Of a DNA stretch of 64,000 nucleotides, positions 1 through 10,599 are shown piece after piece; position 1 is the stretch's first letter, and every line of letters starts with the position of its first letter. The position numbers and the translations under genes are program-made. The notes beneath the pieces are model-generated. The model was not told the origin of the DNA. It searched no databases and saw only the letters and a list, made by a program, of their open reading frames with translations. The DNA comes from Piezodorus guildinii (taxonomy: Eukaryota; Arthropoda; Insecta; Hemiptera; Pentatomidae), in assembly GCA_023052935.1 (NCBI GenBank), contig CM041295.1, positions 18,352,880-18,416,879 on the forward strand, in the 5' to 3' direction.

Positions 1-439
1 AATTGGGTAGCAATAGCAATATGTTAGTCGTCGTAGCCCGTAGGATTCTTAGAACGCGAAACAAATTAAAGGATTCTTATAATACAAAACAACGATTTTC
101 GTAAATATAAAATTTAACTTGATTCTAAAAGTCGGGAATTTAAAAAAAACGTAGCAGGACGCGAGACAAATTGTGAAAAATCGGGACTGTCCCGCCAAAA
201 GCGTCTGGTAACCTAACGTTTGCTCCTCTAATTAAATGGAAATTTATTGCATAAGGGAGAAAAAAAAAAATATCGTGAGCGCAAATGATGTAATAAAAAT
301 AAGACGTAAACTGATTAGCGCTACTTTTCCCGCTGCACCAGTCGACACTACACTATTCTCTGCTGGAAGCACCTCTTTGTGTGTGTGTGTGCATCGCTGG
401 TCCACCATTTGGCTAGCCTTAGTGAAGAACGCATTCATA
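1..439. other. AT-rich sequence, nothing recognised
   Basis: No coding region, RNA gene or repeat family could be identified. A short GT run lies near 379-391. Confidence 0.4.
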
Positions 440-611
440 AAAAAGTTAATTACTGGTAGGCCACCAAGCAGTAGACCAAGGTGTAGGTGGGAGGATTGTC
501 TGATCTTGAGGATTTCGGTTTAGGCGGCAGTCATAGGATTGGTCTGTGTAGCCAAGGACTGGTATTACCGGCAACGAACCTTTGGGGTCGCTAAGCTCAT
601 TATTATTATTT
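440..611 (+). mobile_element. RTE-like LINE, 3' end (family RTE-1)
   Basis: This is the C-terminal coding end and 3' tail of the LINE family whose better copy lies at 37965-39392. Visible are the basic run GRPPSSRPRCRWEDC and the trailing segment before the stop. The copy ends in a short (TTA)n tail at about 599-611, as other copies do. Several frame breaks make it a dead fragment. The RTE assignment rests on general resemblance to arthropod RTE-like reverse transcriptases. Confidence 0.75.
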
Positions 612-1246
612 TCAACACAAACTAAATCAACTTTAAATAAACACTGGGATGTCAATTGGAGCTTTTAATGGACTAATTGATGTTTGCAGAGTGCTTAAAT
701 TCTCCCGTGGGAGGAGAGAGGAGACAGAATTGTGTAGAAAACTAATTACAGGCTTAGAGGAAATCTCTTGTTAAAGGTAGAAGGAGCGGTGTGTTGCTTG
801 TGTAGAGGCCCTGTTCCCAAATGACCCTCCTTGCTAAATCCCTGGTTTACAACTCACGCTACAAGGCATCTGTCCCCTGATTGGATCAATCCTCTTCCCT
901 AAGCTCGATCTGCCTAGTGTCCTATCGCCCTTTCATCGAATCCACAGTCCAACAGCACAGGCTTCCAATGTTGAAATGGGATTGGAATGATAGAAATTGA
1001 AAGCTTTGCTCTTGTTCATAATCCCTATTGCGTTAAAAAAATTAAAGCGGGATAATATAATTTTTTTTAAAAAAGGAAAAGCATCTTTTTATCGTATATT
1101 TTTCACCATTTAACGATTTTCTCAACAAAATTAAACTCACTATATTGATACAAGATCAAATGAGCTTTGATTAAATATAGATTTTATTCTGAATAAAATA
1201 GTATGACAACGTTAAAATATTCGAAATTGCCTCTTTAAAATATCTT
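612..1246. other. unassigned spacer
   Basis: No reading frame or repeat I can name. Less AT-rich than its surroundings at 690-970, but no similarity to other parts of the window was seen. Confidence 0.35.
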
Positions 1247-1708
1247 ATTTACATGACAATCATAAGGCCTATCTGGACTCATGGTGTTGAGCTTTGGGGC
1301 TCTACTAAACCATCAAACTCTTCCCGTATCCAATCCTTACAATCCAAAATCCTTCGCAAAATCCTTAACGCTCCTTACTTTGTCACCAATAAAATCATCC
1401 ACAAAGACCTTAATGTTCCTTATGTTGCTGATTTGGCCTGTACCAGGTATCACTCCTTCCATGAAGAACTCCACTCCCACTCTAATCCACTAGTTTCAAT
1501 CCTTGCTTCCACTTCAATTCCTGACAATCCGCCGAGGCGCCTGAAAAGAAGATGGCCTCGAGACCTTCTTGTGTAGATTCACTACTACAGTGCTGCCAAT
1601 AGGCAGTTTCTCTTCATGTTTTTTTTTTCATGTGTTTTATCTTTGTAGCATATTTACTTGATGTATGAACATACAGTTGTAAATTTCAATAAATAAATTT
1701 AAAAAAAA
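1247..1708 (+). mobile_element. Jockey-1 LINE, 5'-truncated 3' end
   Basis: The open frame 1253-1576 encodes the last ~107 residues of Jockey ORF2, with PIWTHGVELWGSTKPS near the start and the ending PRRLKRRWPRDLL seen in the long copy at 40909-44632. It is followed by a 3' UTR with AATAAA (about 1689) and a poly(A) stretch. The catalytic RT core is absent, as expected of 5' truncation during target-primed reverse transcription. TATCTTA-like sequence on both sides may be a remnant TSD, but AT repeats make this uncertain. Confidence 0.85.
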
Positions 1709-1739
1709 TATATATATATATATCTTAAAATCTATTTAA

Positions 1740-2445
1740 TTTTATTAATTGAAATTATTTTCATTATTCATTTAATCAAATCAATTTTTCTTGGCCGGTA
1801 TTACAATCTGTCCTAATTAGGACATATACAATAGTGATAAAGTAATACATTTATACAATGTTTACAAAACTATAAAATAGTATACAATAAAGAATCAATA
1901 AAATATTTACAAACTCTAGAATTCACTCATACCTGTATATAATCCTCAAACATACAGCACTTGAGTGGAGAATCTAGCTGATGCTAGAAAGCTAATATAC
2001 ATGTTTACTAGAAATGTCGACGAGGCCATCGCTCTTTCAACCTTGGAGGAGGATGGTAAGGGTGTGTGGAGCTGGATAGGGATTGAGCTTGAGGATTATG
2101 GTGATGAATAAGGGTCAGATGGAATTCGAAGAATTTTAATGGAATAAAGTCTAGAATAAATGGAATATTTAAGTCGTGGTGTAAGGTAAGGTTGGTGACA
2201 TAATAAGGAGCATTAACTATTGTTCGGAGGACTTTGGGTTGAAAGCATTGGAATGCGTTTGGTGTTAGAAAATTTGGCTACCCCAATAGTTCAAGTCCAA
2301 AGGTCCAAATAGGTGTCAGTACTCTCTTGTAAATTAGCAGTTTGTTTTAAATATAATGTGGAGATATTATGTTTATTACTCTGTATAATCTTCCAAATCG
2401 TCGATTAAGCTCTTAAGAAACTATTAACCATTTATGCTTGTTAGC
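1740..2445 (-). mobile_element. Jockey-2 LINE, 3' end, antisense
   Basis: Read on the minus strand, this encodes a degraded C-terminus (PIWTFGLELLG, NAPYYVTNLTLHHDLNIPF, PPRLKERWPR) close to the copy at 10600-11360 but distinct from Jockey-1. The 3' UTR includes a segment on a GCATCAGCTAGATTCTC theme shared with other Jockey-2 tails in the window. Stops and frameshifts are frequent, so it is an old copy. Confidence 0.75.
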
Positions 2446-2574
2446 ATTGAGAAAAAAATTGTAAATATAAAAGTTTGACAAAAAATCGAAGGATGAAACT
2501 GCAGAATTTTTTTTTTGCAAACAAGAATATTGATGTAGTTGTTAGAAAGCTAAAAATGTCAGAAAAAAATTATT

Positions 2575-2744
2575 GCAAGGAGACCCTTGTGGGGAGTCTA
2601 CAATGCAGGTAAACAAAAATTGGCGGGAACCCTAGAGTCCGAAATTAATATCGGCCTAATCATCTCCTTGCACAGCTGTTCGACTAGAGAGTAAGAATAT
2701 CTTTATGCGATGAACCCAAGACCCTTAATGGGTTGTAGAGTTAG
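2575..2744 (+). mobile_element. SINE-1 fragment (3' body)
   Basis: Matches the body and 3' end of the full SINE-1 at 24593-24890: the GACCC..TGGGG block, GGCCTAATCA, and the terminal AATGGGTTGTAG followed by oligo-T. The tRNA-like head is missing. The 3' oligo-T touches the start of the HLR element that follows. Confidence 0.7.
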
Positions 2745-3394
2745 TTTTTTACTTTCACTAACCTATATATGAAATATATAGTAAAATATTGTGATCATAA
2801 AAAGTTTCGAATTAGAGTTTTCACCGGAAATACACGATTTAGGGTCTCCGAACTCCCGCAAAAAGGTCGGTGTATATGGTGGTGTGTTTTTGTCTAGTGA
2901 AAAAACGAAAAAACGTTTGAGACTGAAATTTCATATTTAAGCCAACTATACGCCTGAGATATTATAGCAACATTTTCATCAAAATCAGCTAACCAAAAGA
3001 ACTACTTTATACTATACTTTATAAGAATTTCTGAAAAAACGGCTCAAAAAATTTTGATTAAATTCACTATATCGATGAAAAATTTAACGGGCTATTATAT
3101 CATGTAGGTTTTATTCTGATTGATATAGTCCGACAGGGCTTAAATGCTCATATTTTAAATTTCCTTCCTCTAAAGTACCTTTAATTTTGTAGATTCTATA
3201 AAAATAACTATATCAAATTATTAGCACTGATAAAAACGTATAAATATTTTCGTGTTTTTTAACATATAGACGTATAATATACCGTTGGAATGCTAATGAT
3301 TTTTGAAAAATATTATCTTATACACAAAATTGTAAAAGTTAATAGAGAATAATGAAAAACCGATAAAACTAACAGGTTGTCGTAGATAATAATA

Positions 3395-4186
3395 TTGGGT
3401 TGTTTCACATGAAATGTCCGTTTTTATAGTTTCTAAAATACATAAAGTATTTTGCAGGTCTCTGTTGTTTTCTTCCGAATGTTTACATATTTAAAGTAAA
3501 CAGTTACTAATCCTCTATCTTTGTGTTATAAACCTTAGCTTCTTAATCAATTACCCACTTTTTAGTATACCTCCAAATATGAACATGGAAACACGCGATT
3601 GTCGAGTAATATTTTTGTACGAGTTTAAACTCGGCCATTCAGCAGCTGAGGCCGCTAGAAATATTTGCAAGGCGTTTGGGGGAGGGGGTGTTAATGAAAG
3701 GATCATTCGCCGTTGGTTTGCTAAGTTTTCAGCTGGGGATACCGACTTGGAAAACTTGCCCCGAGGAAGACCTCCATCCGTAATAGACAACGATGTCCTC
3801 AAACATACAGTAGAAGGAAACCCCTACCAAATAGTACTCAGCACAACTAGATGCAAGTGCATCTACCGTTTCCAGAGATTTAAAGCGTATTGGGAAAGTA
3901 AGAAAGCTCAATACATGGGTACCTCATGATCTCACTGAGCGGCAGCAAGACCCCATGTTTCAAAACATACCGTGCAAAAATTGAAAGAACTGGGCGTTTT
4001 CAGATTTTGTTTCACTTCAAAGCTCAGAGTTTTTCAGTTTGGGGATAAAAAAGTTGGTGTCACGTTGGGAAAAATGTGTAGAAAAAAGAAGGTAAATACT
4101 TCCAATAAAATTATCTTGTTTTCATATCGTATTTTTAATAAAAATCCTTTACCTTGAAAACGGAAATTTCATGTGACACAACCCAA
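3395..4186 (+). mobile_element. mariner-derived non-autonomous element, copy A
   Basis: Ends are inverted repeats of about 30 bp beginning TTGGGTTGTTTCACATG (right end TTGGGTTGTGTCACATG), flanked by TA duplications (3393-3394, 4187-4188). The frame from 3579 encodes the mariner N-terminus, with helix-turn-helix segments (GHSAAEAARNI, ERIIRRWFAKFSAGD). The linker motif WVPHDLTERQQ follows in another frame. At about 3944-3950 sequence jumps to the ARPHVSKHTVQKLKELG region, so the first two catalytic aspartates are gone. A further deletion removes the third. Length is 792 bp against about 1.3 kb for an intact mariner. Confidence 0.92.
3579..4152 (+). pseudogene. mariner transposase remnant (copy A)
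   Basis: Starts at the ATG of MNMETRDCRVIFLYEFKLGH and keeps the DNA-binding N-terminus of a DD34D transposase. It then runs through a frameshift, the shared internal deletion, and a second deletion joining KELG directly to the SDFVSLQSSEFFS region. None of the three catalytic aspartates survives, so it cannot act as a transposase. The DNA-binding part might still recognise the TIRs if expressed, which is speculation. Confidence 0.88.
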
Positions 4187-4346
4187 TATAATAGATAATT
4201 TAATAAAACACATGTTTCTATTGAAACTCAATGTAATTAATTCTTTAGCAATTTATTTTGATCTCTAAATGTATTTGAAAATTTTTAAATTGATTTTCAC
4301 GACGGAGGTACGTGAAAGTTGTGTGTTGCGCGCACCAGATTTTTTA

Positions 4347-4809
4347 TAATATATAACTCCATCAATAGAGTAGATCACTCAAAAAACAGAAAAAAAAAAA
4401 AAGGTTCTCATCCTAGAACGTTTGACGTCAAGACAACTCCATAGTGCACTCCTGAATTGAATATGTTGGCTTAACAAATGCTAGGATATCTATTCCGAAT
4501 GGTAGCAGCTGTCGAACCACACAAAGAGAATCAATGGCTGCTTCAGCTCCAGCAACAGATGGGCCAACGAATACGTGACTAACCTTGTAATCTCACAAGA
4601 GATCATACGCCGCAAATGCCTTTAGACGTGAGATTTCTCAGTAGCAGGGGGCACATAAATACTCTCTTACCACTTCCTTTCTTGCAGATTCTAAGAAGCC
4701 TTTCTAATTGCGCTAAGGTGGGGAATGAAAATTATAGCTTTAACTTCTCATCAAAAGGTTATCCTTACGAGAGCTAGCAACAATTCAAAATTCGTTTTAG
4801 AACTGCCGC
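4347..4809 (-). other. unassigned, weakly coding-like on minus strand
   Basis: Two minus-strand stretches look like translated sequence: FPTLAQLERLLRICKKGSG (about 4640-4720) and, in another frame, VSHVFVGPSVAGAEAAID (about 4535-4590), continuing to a stop near 4440. I do not recognise the protein. It could be a broken gene or a transposon remnant. Confidence 0.25.
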
Positions 4810-4935
4810 TCTTTACTTTCACTTACCTATATATGTAATATATAAAAAGGGAAAGCATTGCGATCCTGAAAATGTTTGAATTCGAGTTTTCAACGGAAAT
4901 ATACGTTTTAGGGTCTCCTGAGTCTATATAAACCA
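4810..4935 (+). mobile_element. HLR copy 2, first end only
   Basis: Carries the HLR start (ACTTTCACTTACC, AT hairpin, GGGAAAGCATTGCGATC, then the GTTTTCAACGGAAATA block) and stops within the GGTCTCCTGAGTC block. Confidence 0.75.
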
Positions 4936-5009
4936 ATCTATGTTCATAAAATATTTGGAACTTACTCTTCCCTTATTAAATTTTTACATAAAAAAATTTT
5001 TTATACAAA

Positions 5010-5039
5010 GTTTCGAGGTATTCCTTGCCTCATCTTCAG
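5010..5039 (-). ncRNA. hammerhead-like core of a Penelope-type tail (orphan)
   Basis: On the minus strand the sequence reads CTGAAGA, a GAGG/CCTC stem closing a 9-base loop, then GAAAC. That is the CUGANGA - stem II - GAAA layout of hammerhead ribozymes, which are known from Penelope-like element termini. Stem I, stem III and a cleavage triplet were not established, so activity is unproven. No Penelope coding sequence lies beside it. Confidence 0.4.
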
Positions 5040-5049
5040 ATTAACAATA

Positions 5050-5821
5050 TCATCAAAACAATTCAATAGAATCACATCTACAACAAAACAAATAATACTC
5101 AAAATTTGCAATTCAACAGTTATTAATAAGGCAGACAAAGGTTTTTTTTTTTTAATTCGTTATTCGGATTCTACGTACCTTGAAACGCAAGCCTTCCAAT
5201 TTTGAGGAGGGGGAAGGGCAATTTTTTTTTTTTTTTTTTGGTCGTTTACAAAGGTTCATTATCGAAAATAATAAACCAAATTCATAACAGAATGCAAAAC
5301 TCAAAAATAACGGAAATATTTAAAAACGACAATATTTTAATATATGATTATGAGGTCTCCTTCCGCTCCACAGAACTGGAAAAGGAAATGATAAAGGAAA
5401 CGCTGACGGTCGGAGAGCCAGGTGAGTACATTCCATAAGTAGACCGAGGCGTCAAGGGGAAGATAACGTGCGATAAATCTTGTTAAAATGGGTTAGAAGC
5501 CCCTAATTGGAGGGTGATGTATATGAACATTTCCTTTAGTACCCGCATCTGGCTTCGGAATGGCTGGCTCCGGAGACCGGTGGGTGAACACGTGTATGCT
5601 TGCAGCCATTAATGGCGAATCCGATAGATAATGTTTGAGATAAAATTAATGGAGGTATTTTCAAGCGTTTATAAAAGATCATTGGATAAACTATGCATTC
5701 AACTAGAAAATATCACAGAGTTTCATAGTTCTTGATAGAATTATTTCTAAGTCTAAGTTAACCGTGTAATAAATATGAAGATTTATATCGTTTTATATTT
5801 TTTTCTTTATTTATTAAATAC
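5050..5821. other. unassigned spacer
   Basis: Contains an 18-base T run near 5222 and a 78-codon open frame (5202-5438) whose product I do not recognise; the frame begins in low-complexity sequence and is probably fortuitous. Nothing else identified. Confidence 0.3.
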
Positions 5822-5985
5822 AGGGAGTGGTGTAAGCTAGGAGACAGAAAAAAGACAAGTGTTCTTCGGTAACGAATCCCAGCTCTGGCAATCATTTATT
5901 TACTCTCTTATTTCAGCCTTGGTGACCACTTAGGACACCTAGCCTCTATAAAGTGGGTACCCAAATATTTGGAAAACCTAGTTCG
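5822..5985 (+). mobile_element. SINE-1 fragment (degenerate)
   Basis: A diverged copy of the tRNA-like head (AGGGAGTGGTGTAAGCTAG, then CGAATCCCAG), followed by the SINE-1 body block CCTCTATAAAGTGGGTACCC. The 3' third is missing. Confidence 0.65.
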
Positions 5986-6649
5986 TATAATAAATATTGT
6001 TGATTCTCATAAATATATTAGATATCTCTATGGGTATATTATGGATCTCCATATCAGAGAGGTTCTTTGATTAAAAAAAAATAATAGAAAATAACAATTA
6101 ATTTAGTAGTATTTAAATGATTTTATTATATATTCTTTATTACCGTTTCGCTGTTTTTTTTTTCTTATTGATATATTGTTTATTTAAATACTATGTGTCT
6201 GTATATGTATATATATATAAATGTTAGATGTAGATAACTCTGGACTGACGATCAAAGAATCAAGTCCTGATAATGTTGATGTATCAATTATTTATTTCAA
6301 AATTATAAAATAAAAACATTATATTATTATTGCTTGGGTTTTTTCAGGATCACTAAAACTAAATATATTTACTAATTAACAAAATGCGAAACAATCCAAT
6401 TTTTAACTTATCATTTTTGAATCGCGCCTTCACGCTCAGGATATAATGATTTTCTCTAATTAAGGGACAATTAAACACATTTTTTGGAAAGGAAATTTAA
6501 ACTCGAAATATATTAAATGTAAATACATGTATAATTATTACGTTTGAAGATAAATATTAAATCAGCACCCTTCCAAACTTAAAATAGTTGTTTACCACCG
6601 TTTCTTAGTTTATTTTAATTCTAATCGCGTCCAGGAGACCCATTTCTTA
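5986..6649. other. AT-rich spacer
   Basis: No coding potential or recognised repeat; includes a short AT microsatellite near 6207-6221. Confidence 0.4.
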
Positions 6650-6945
6650 AACTATGACAGGTGACTATAAACGGATCATCCACAATAATGTAGTGCGCAA
6701 GAGGTCATGAACATCTCGCCCATTTTGCCACTTCAAAGACCGACCTAGACCTGGAAAGGTTTTCCTTCCTGGCGATATTATAGCGACGTTATACTAGTTG
6801 CTACCAAGGAAAAACTATTGATCCGAAGATGTTCTGCACGCAAATGAAGAAATATGGACCAGAAACGCCCATCACTGGTCAATCAAAAAGGTGTTTCATT
6901 CCATTATGACAACGCCAGAACACATGATCATCATCTTAATCCATG
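6650..6945 (+). pseudogene. mariner-like transposase fragment
   Basis: Translations in shifting frames give KRIIHNNVVRKRS, resembling the mariner segment after the first catalytic aspartate. They then give LLPRKNYDPKMFCTQM and QKRPSLVNQKGVSFHYDNARTH, the region of the second catalytic aspartate (usually HDNARPH). The N-terminus, third aspartate and both TIRs are missing. This fragment covers the part deleted from mariner copies A-C, but it is not obviously from the same subfamily. Confidence 0.7.
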
Positions 6946-6984
6946 CTCTTGCAGTGTGAGGAGCCTTTCAATAGAGACTAGACT

Positions 6985-8290
6985 GTATTATTTGATCTTT
7001 GACGAATTATTTTTTTTCTCTCCCATTCCAGTTGTCTCTTCACAATGGCTTGCCTTAATCCGTCCTCCCAAGTTTGTCGGGGTCTTCCTCTACATCTCCG
7101 TCCGTCCACTTTAGCCACAAATGTCACATGGGCGAGACGATGGTTTTCCATCCTTGATATATGTCCGAAGCATCTTAGACTTTGTTCTCCTATAATTCTT
7201 TTCGTCGTTTCGAAATCGAGATTTGACACTATAGTTGTGTTGCTCGGTCGCTTTTGTTTTTTCCTGGATTTTTCTGAGGAACCTCATTTTTGGAGTTTGA
7301 ATTTTGCATCTTTGCTTGGAGATTATGTTTGACATTTAACTTTGAAAAAGTGGCCCAGTTCACTTATCTGGGTTCTCTTGTAACGCAAGATGATGCACCA
7401 GAGGTTGAGGTCAGAAGAAGAATTTTGATGGCAAACAGGTGCTACTTTGGCCTCCGAGAGAGTTCACCTCTCGGCTCTAGACAGGCCGACTAAGCTCCAT
7501 CCATATAAGACGTTGGTTCGCCCAGTCCTGTTGTATGGATCAGAAACATGGGCTATTAGTAAAAGAACTGAACAGGACCTACAAGTCTTTGAGAGAAAAA
7601 TACTTCGACGAATTTTTCGAGTAGTTCATCACAATGGACATTGGAGAAGGCGGACCAATAATGAACTCTATACAGGTTTTAAGGACAATGATGTCGTTAT
7701 GACCTTGAAGCTTGGCAGACTGCGATGGGCTTGTCACGTGGCTAGAATGGAGGATGAGGCGATCCCTAAGGCCATTTTGACTGAACCTCTCCACGGCATC
7801 GGAAGAAGAGAAAGACCAAAACTTAGATGGTCGGGTAGTGTGGCAGCGGATGCAAGGGATATCCTGGGAGTGAGGAATGGATAACGGCTGCACAAGATAG
7901 AAATAAGTGGAGAGGGCTGGTGGAGGAGGCCAGGACTCGTCACCGAGTTGTAGCGCCGGATTGATGATGATGATGCTTGGAGATTATTGACTACGACCCT
8001 TAGGAGTAGGTTATTATGGGAAGAAAGGTAGTATTTATATATATATATATATCTTACCTTCACTTTAGTCTCCTTGGATATCTCTTAGATATTTAAGAAG
8101 TTTCTATTTACAGCGTAGAACGTTTTCCTTGCAGCGTTCACTCGCTCCTTGATCACATTCTCAATGAGTCCGCTCTCATCCAAATGGGCTCCCAGGTGTT
8201 TGAAGCACCTAACCTGTTCGATCGGCTTATCTCTTATTCTTATAATTCGCAACGTCAGATCATACTCCACAATTATCACAAATCAAAAGT
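6985..8290 (-). mobile_element. RTE-like LINE (family RTE-2), antisense, interrupted
   Basis: Minus-strand coding remains run from VRCFKHLGAHLDESGLIE (8279-8085), through KMRFLRKIQEKTKA (about 7300), to the C-terminus CFGHISRMENHRLAHVTF and RCRGRPRQTWEDGL (about 7170-7040). This is the usual order of the post-RT region of RTE-like elements. It is interrupted at 7327-7973 by a second LINE on the other strand. RT catalytic motifs are not included. Confidence 0.8.
7327..7973 (+). mobile_element. LINE fragment (family RTE-3) inserted in RTE-2
   Basis: Plus-strand translation gives FTYLGSLVTQDDAPEVEVRR, then RPVLLYGSETWAISKRTEQD, LGRLRWACHVARMEDEAIPK and ERPKLRWSGSVAADARDILG, the C-terminal half of an RTE-like reverse transcriptase. 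There is one frameshift near 7460 and the tail is GATGATGATGATG. It is flanked by a perfect 14 bp TSD, TGCTTGGAGATTAT (7313-7326 and 7974-7987), so both ends are exact. It is 5'-truncated and catalytically dead. Confidence 0.88.
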
Positions 8291-9135
8291 TAGTGAAACT
8301 TGGCTAAGATGTTTTATTGTACCTACACTATTCTCTGGACCTTGCATCATCCAAATACCACTTATTCAGGTCCCTCCAACCCCCTCATCGAGAAATCCTC
8401 CGCTAGTGAAAGACGTGTGAAAAAATATCTCGATCAGTTTTTCGCTTCTTTGACCCAGATGTTTTATAGGTGAGGAATAATGATATTGTTCAAAAGATGG
8501 AAAGAGGACGTTAATCAAAAGCTAAAAAGCTTGCTTTATTTCACCCTTCAAAACCCGAACTAACTTTTGGATACTTAAAGCCACAAGACCCTCAGAAAAC
8601 ATAGAGACCTCAATGAAAGAGAATTATACTGAAATATTTGTTATTATTATTTTTTTCCTAGTTAAAGGAATGACAGAGTGTTACAAGGAATAGAGCTCCG
8701 GAGGTTGACTTATCTTCATACTTTCTTATGTTTAAAAGTTCATACCCGGACCCTCTTAACAAGGCAACGTCATAATGACAGTTTGAAAGCATTCCTGTGT
8801 TCCCTTATTATAACAGTAAAATGGATAACTTGTGGGGCTAATTAACAAAAAGAGGGCCGGAATATATTGTAGCACCTGCCGTGGTAGAATAGGACATTAG
8901 GTGTATATTACAATATGTAATAGGCTGTCATCAGATGATATCAGAATTCCTCATAAAAGTAGAGCTATTACAAAGAACGAGGGTTCATTAACGATATTTC
9001 CATAGGTACTATTTCTTCGGACGAAGAAATTAGAACGACCTACAAATAATAAATACTAATGCACACTGCCGCGCTAATCTCACTAACTGCATAAATTGAA
9101 ATAAAGTGTATAAGTCCCATTTATTAGTCAGTAAT
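8291..9135. other. unassigned spacer
   Basis: No feature identified. The first ~100 bases may continue RTE-2 upstream, but the similarity is too weak to claim. Confidence 0.3.
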
Positions 9136-9376
9136 AATGTTTCGGGGATAGACTGCTGTTCACAGGGTCACGGGTTCGAACCCGGCTGTGGAAAAATAAT
9201 TGTTTAATCTTTTAGTTCTGCCGTTGGCCTAACTTGGAGTAGAAAGACCTTGCTGGGACGAACCCAGCCTCTATAAAGTGGGCACCTAAAAATTAATAGA
9301 AAAAACCCTGGATACTGAGCAATATCACCTCCTTGTACAGCCCTTGGTTTAGGTTGATGGTATGAGCAACGGTTTT
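9136..9376 (+). mobile_element. SINE-1 copy (degenerate)
   Basis: Contains a clear B-box (GGTTCGAACCC, 9174-9184), a poorly kept A-box, the CCTCTATAAAGTGGGCACC body block and the CACCTCCTTGTACAGCC block. Its 3' end abuts an HLR element, as at 2744. Confidence 0.7.
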
Positions 9377-10267
9377 TACATTCACTTACTATATATATTA
9401 AAGGAAAGTATTGAAATCGTGAACATTTTCGAACCCCAGTTTTCAACGGAAATACACGTTTTAAGGTCCTCTGAGTCCAAATAACGAAGTCCCGAAAAAA
9501 GGTCTGTGTTTGTTGTGTGAGTGGTAACTCTCGGGCGAAAACGACAAGTCCTATGAAACTGAAATTTCATATTTAAGACAATTATACGCCCGAGATATTA
9601 CAAAATCTTTTTCAACAAAATCAGCTGACCGGAAGATGTACTTTATACCATGCATTTTGCTCCTTTTCACACTTTCCTTAAGAACGGCTCAAATGATTTT
9701 GAGTAAAGTCGCTATATAGATGTAAAATTGTATGGTCTTTAATATCATGTTGGATTCATTCCGATTGAAATAGTCAGACAGGGGTTAAATGCCAATATTT
9801 TTTCCTCTAAAGTACCTTTAATTTTGTAGATATTAAAAAAATAACAATATTATGTTGTCAGCATTGACAAATAACAGCTAAATATACAAGTTGAGCGAAT
9901 TTGTAAACAACTAGAGGAGAAAAATGAAAAAAAAAAAATGCAATTTTGTGTTTTTTAACATAAGAACAGTAATATACATGTATGATATACCGTTGGAAAG
10001 CTGAAGATTTTAGAAAAAATATTATCTCATACACAAGCTTTTAAAAGTAAATAGAGAGTGTTAAAAAGCCGATAAAACTTAGGGATTATTTTAGATAATA
10101 ATATAATAGATTTTTTAATAAAGCACATGTTTCTATAGAAATTCCATTTAATTAATTCTTTAATGGTTTCACTAATTTGTATCTCTTACTGTATTTGAAA
10201 AATCTTCATTCGATTTTAAAAACGGAGGTAAGTGAAAGTCGTGTGTTGCCCGTACCAGATTTTTTTG
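9377..10267 (+). mobile_element. HLR copy 3, full length and uninterrupted
   Basis: About 890 bp from TTTTTACATTCACTTAC to GGTAAGTGAAAGTCGTGTG...ACCAGATTTTTT. Contains all internal blocks seen in other copies: GAAAGTATTGAAATCG, TATACGCCCGAGATATTAC, GACAGGGGTTAAATGCC, GTACCTTTAATTTTGTAGA and ACCGTTGGAAAGCT. No open frame. A good reference copy for the family. Confidence 0.8.
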
Positions 10268-10599
10268 TTTTATTTAGTAGCCAAAATAATTATTAATGTA
10301 AAAAAAACAAAAAAACATTTAGTTTCTACACAAAAATTAGTTATAATTAAAACAATAAATTAGGTTAACTAAATATGCTAAACTTCTATGCTGATAAATA
10401 TATACACTGTATTTTAAGGATAATGGTAATCTACTTATTTCGTTCGTTTGTGACAAAAAAAAAAAAAATTATAATATAACTAAATAAAATAAATAGCACA
10501 CTATTGCACTAAGAGTAGCTTTTATTCAGCGAATCAGGAAGGCAAAGACATAAATTATCTTCAAATTGACACATTAGACCACTTATTTTTACTCACTAA
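10268..10599. other. AT-rich spacer
   Basis: No gene or repeat recognised; a run of 14 A lies near 10455. Confidence 0.4.

Larger units (their letters stand above)
2745..4346 (+). mobile_element. HLR (Helentron-like repeat) copy 1, split by mariner
   Basis: A full-length non-coding element of about 810 bp once the 792 bp mariner insert is removed. It starts TTTTTACTTTCACTAACC and ends near GGTACGTGAAAGT...CACCAGATTTTTT, so the ends carry a sub-terminal inverted repeat (ACTTTCACTWACC against GGTACGTGAAAGT). Just inside the first end is a perfect hairpin, CTATATAT-GAA-ATATATAG (2763-2781). No protein is encoded. The structure fits non-autonomous Helentron-type rolling-circle elements. That assignment is inference; the repeat family itself is plain from the sequence. 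Confidence 0.75.

Noticed and set aside
5202..5438. Small gene starting MRRGKGN
   Set aside because: Begins in a T run giving poly-Phe; no recognisable motif and no supporting context.
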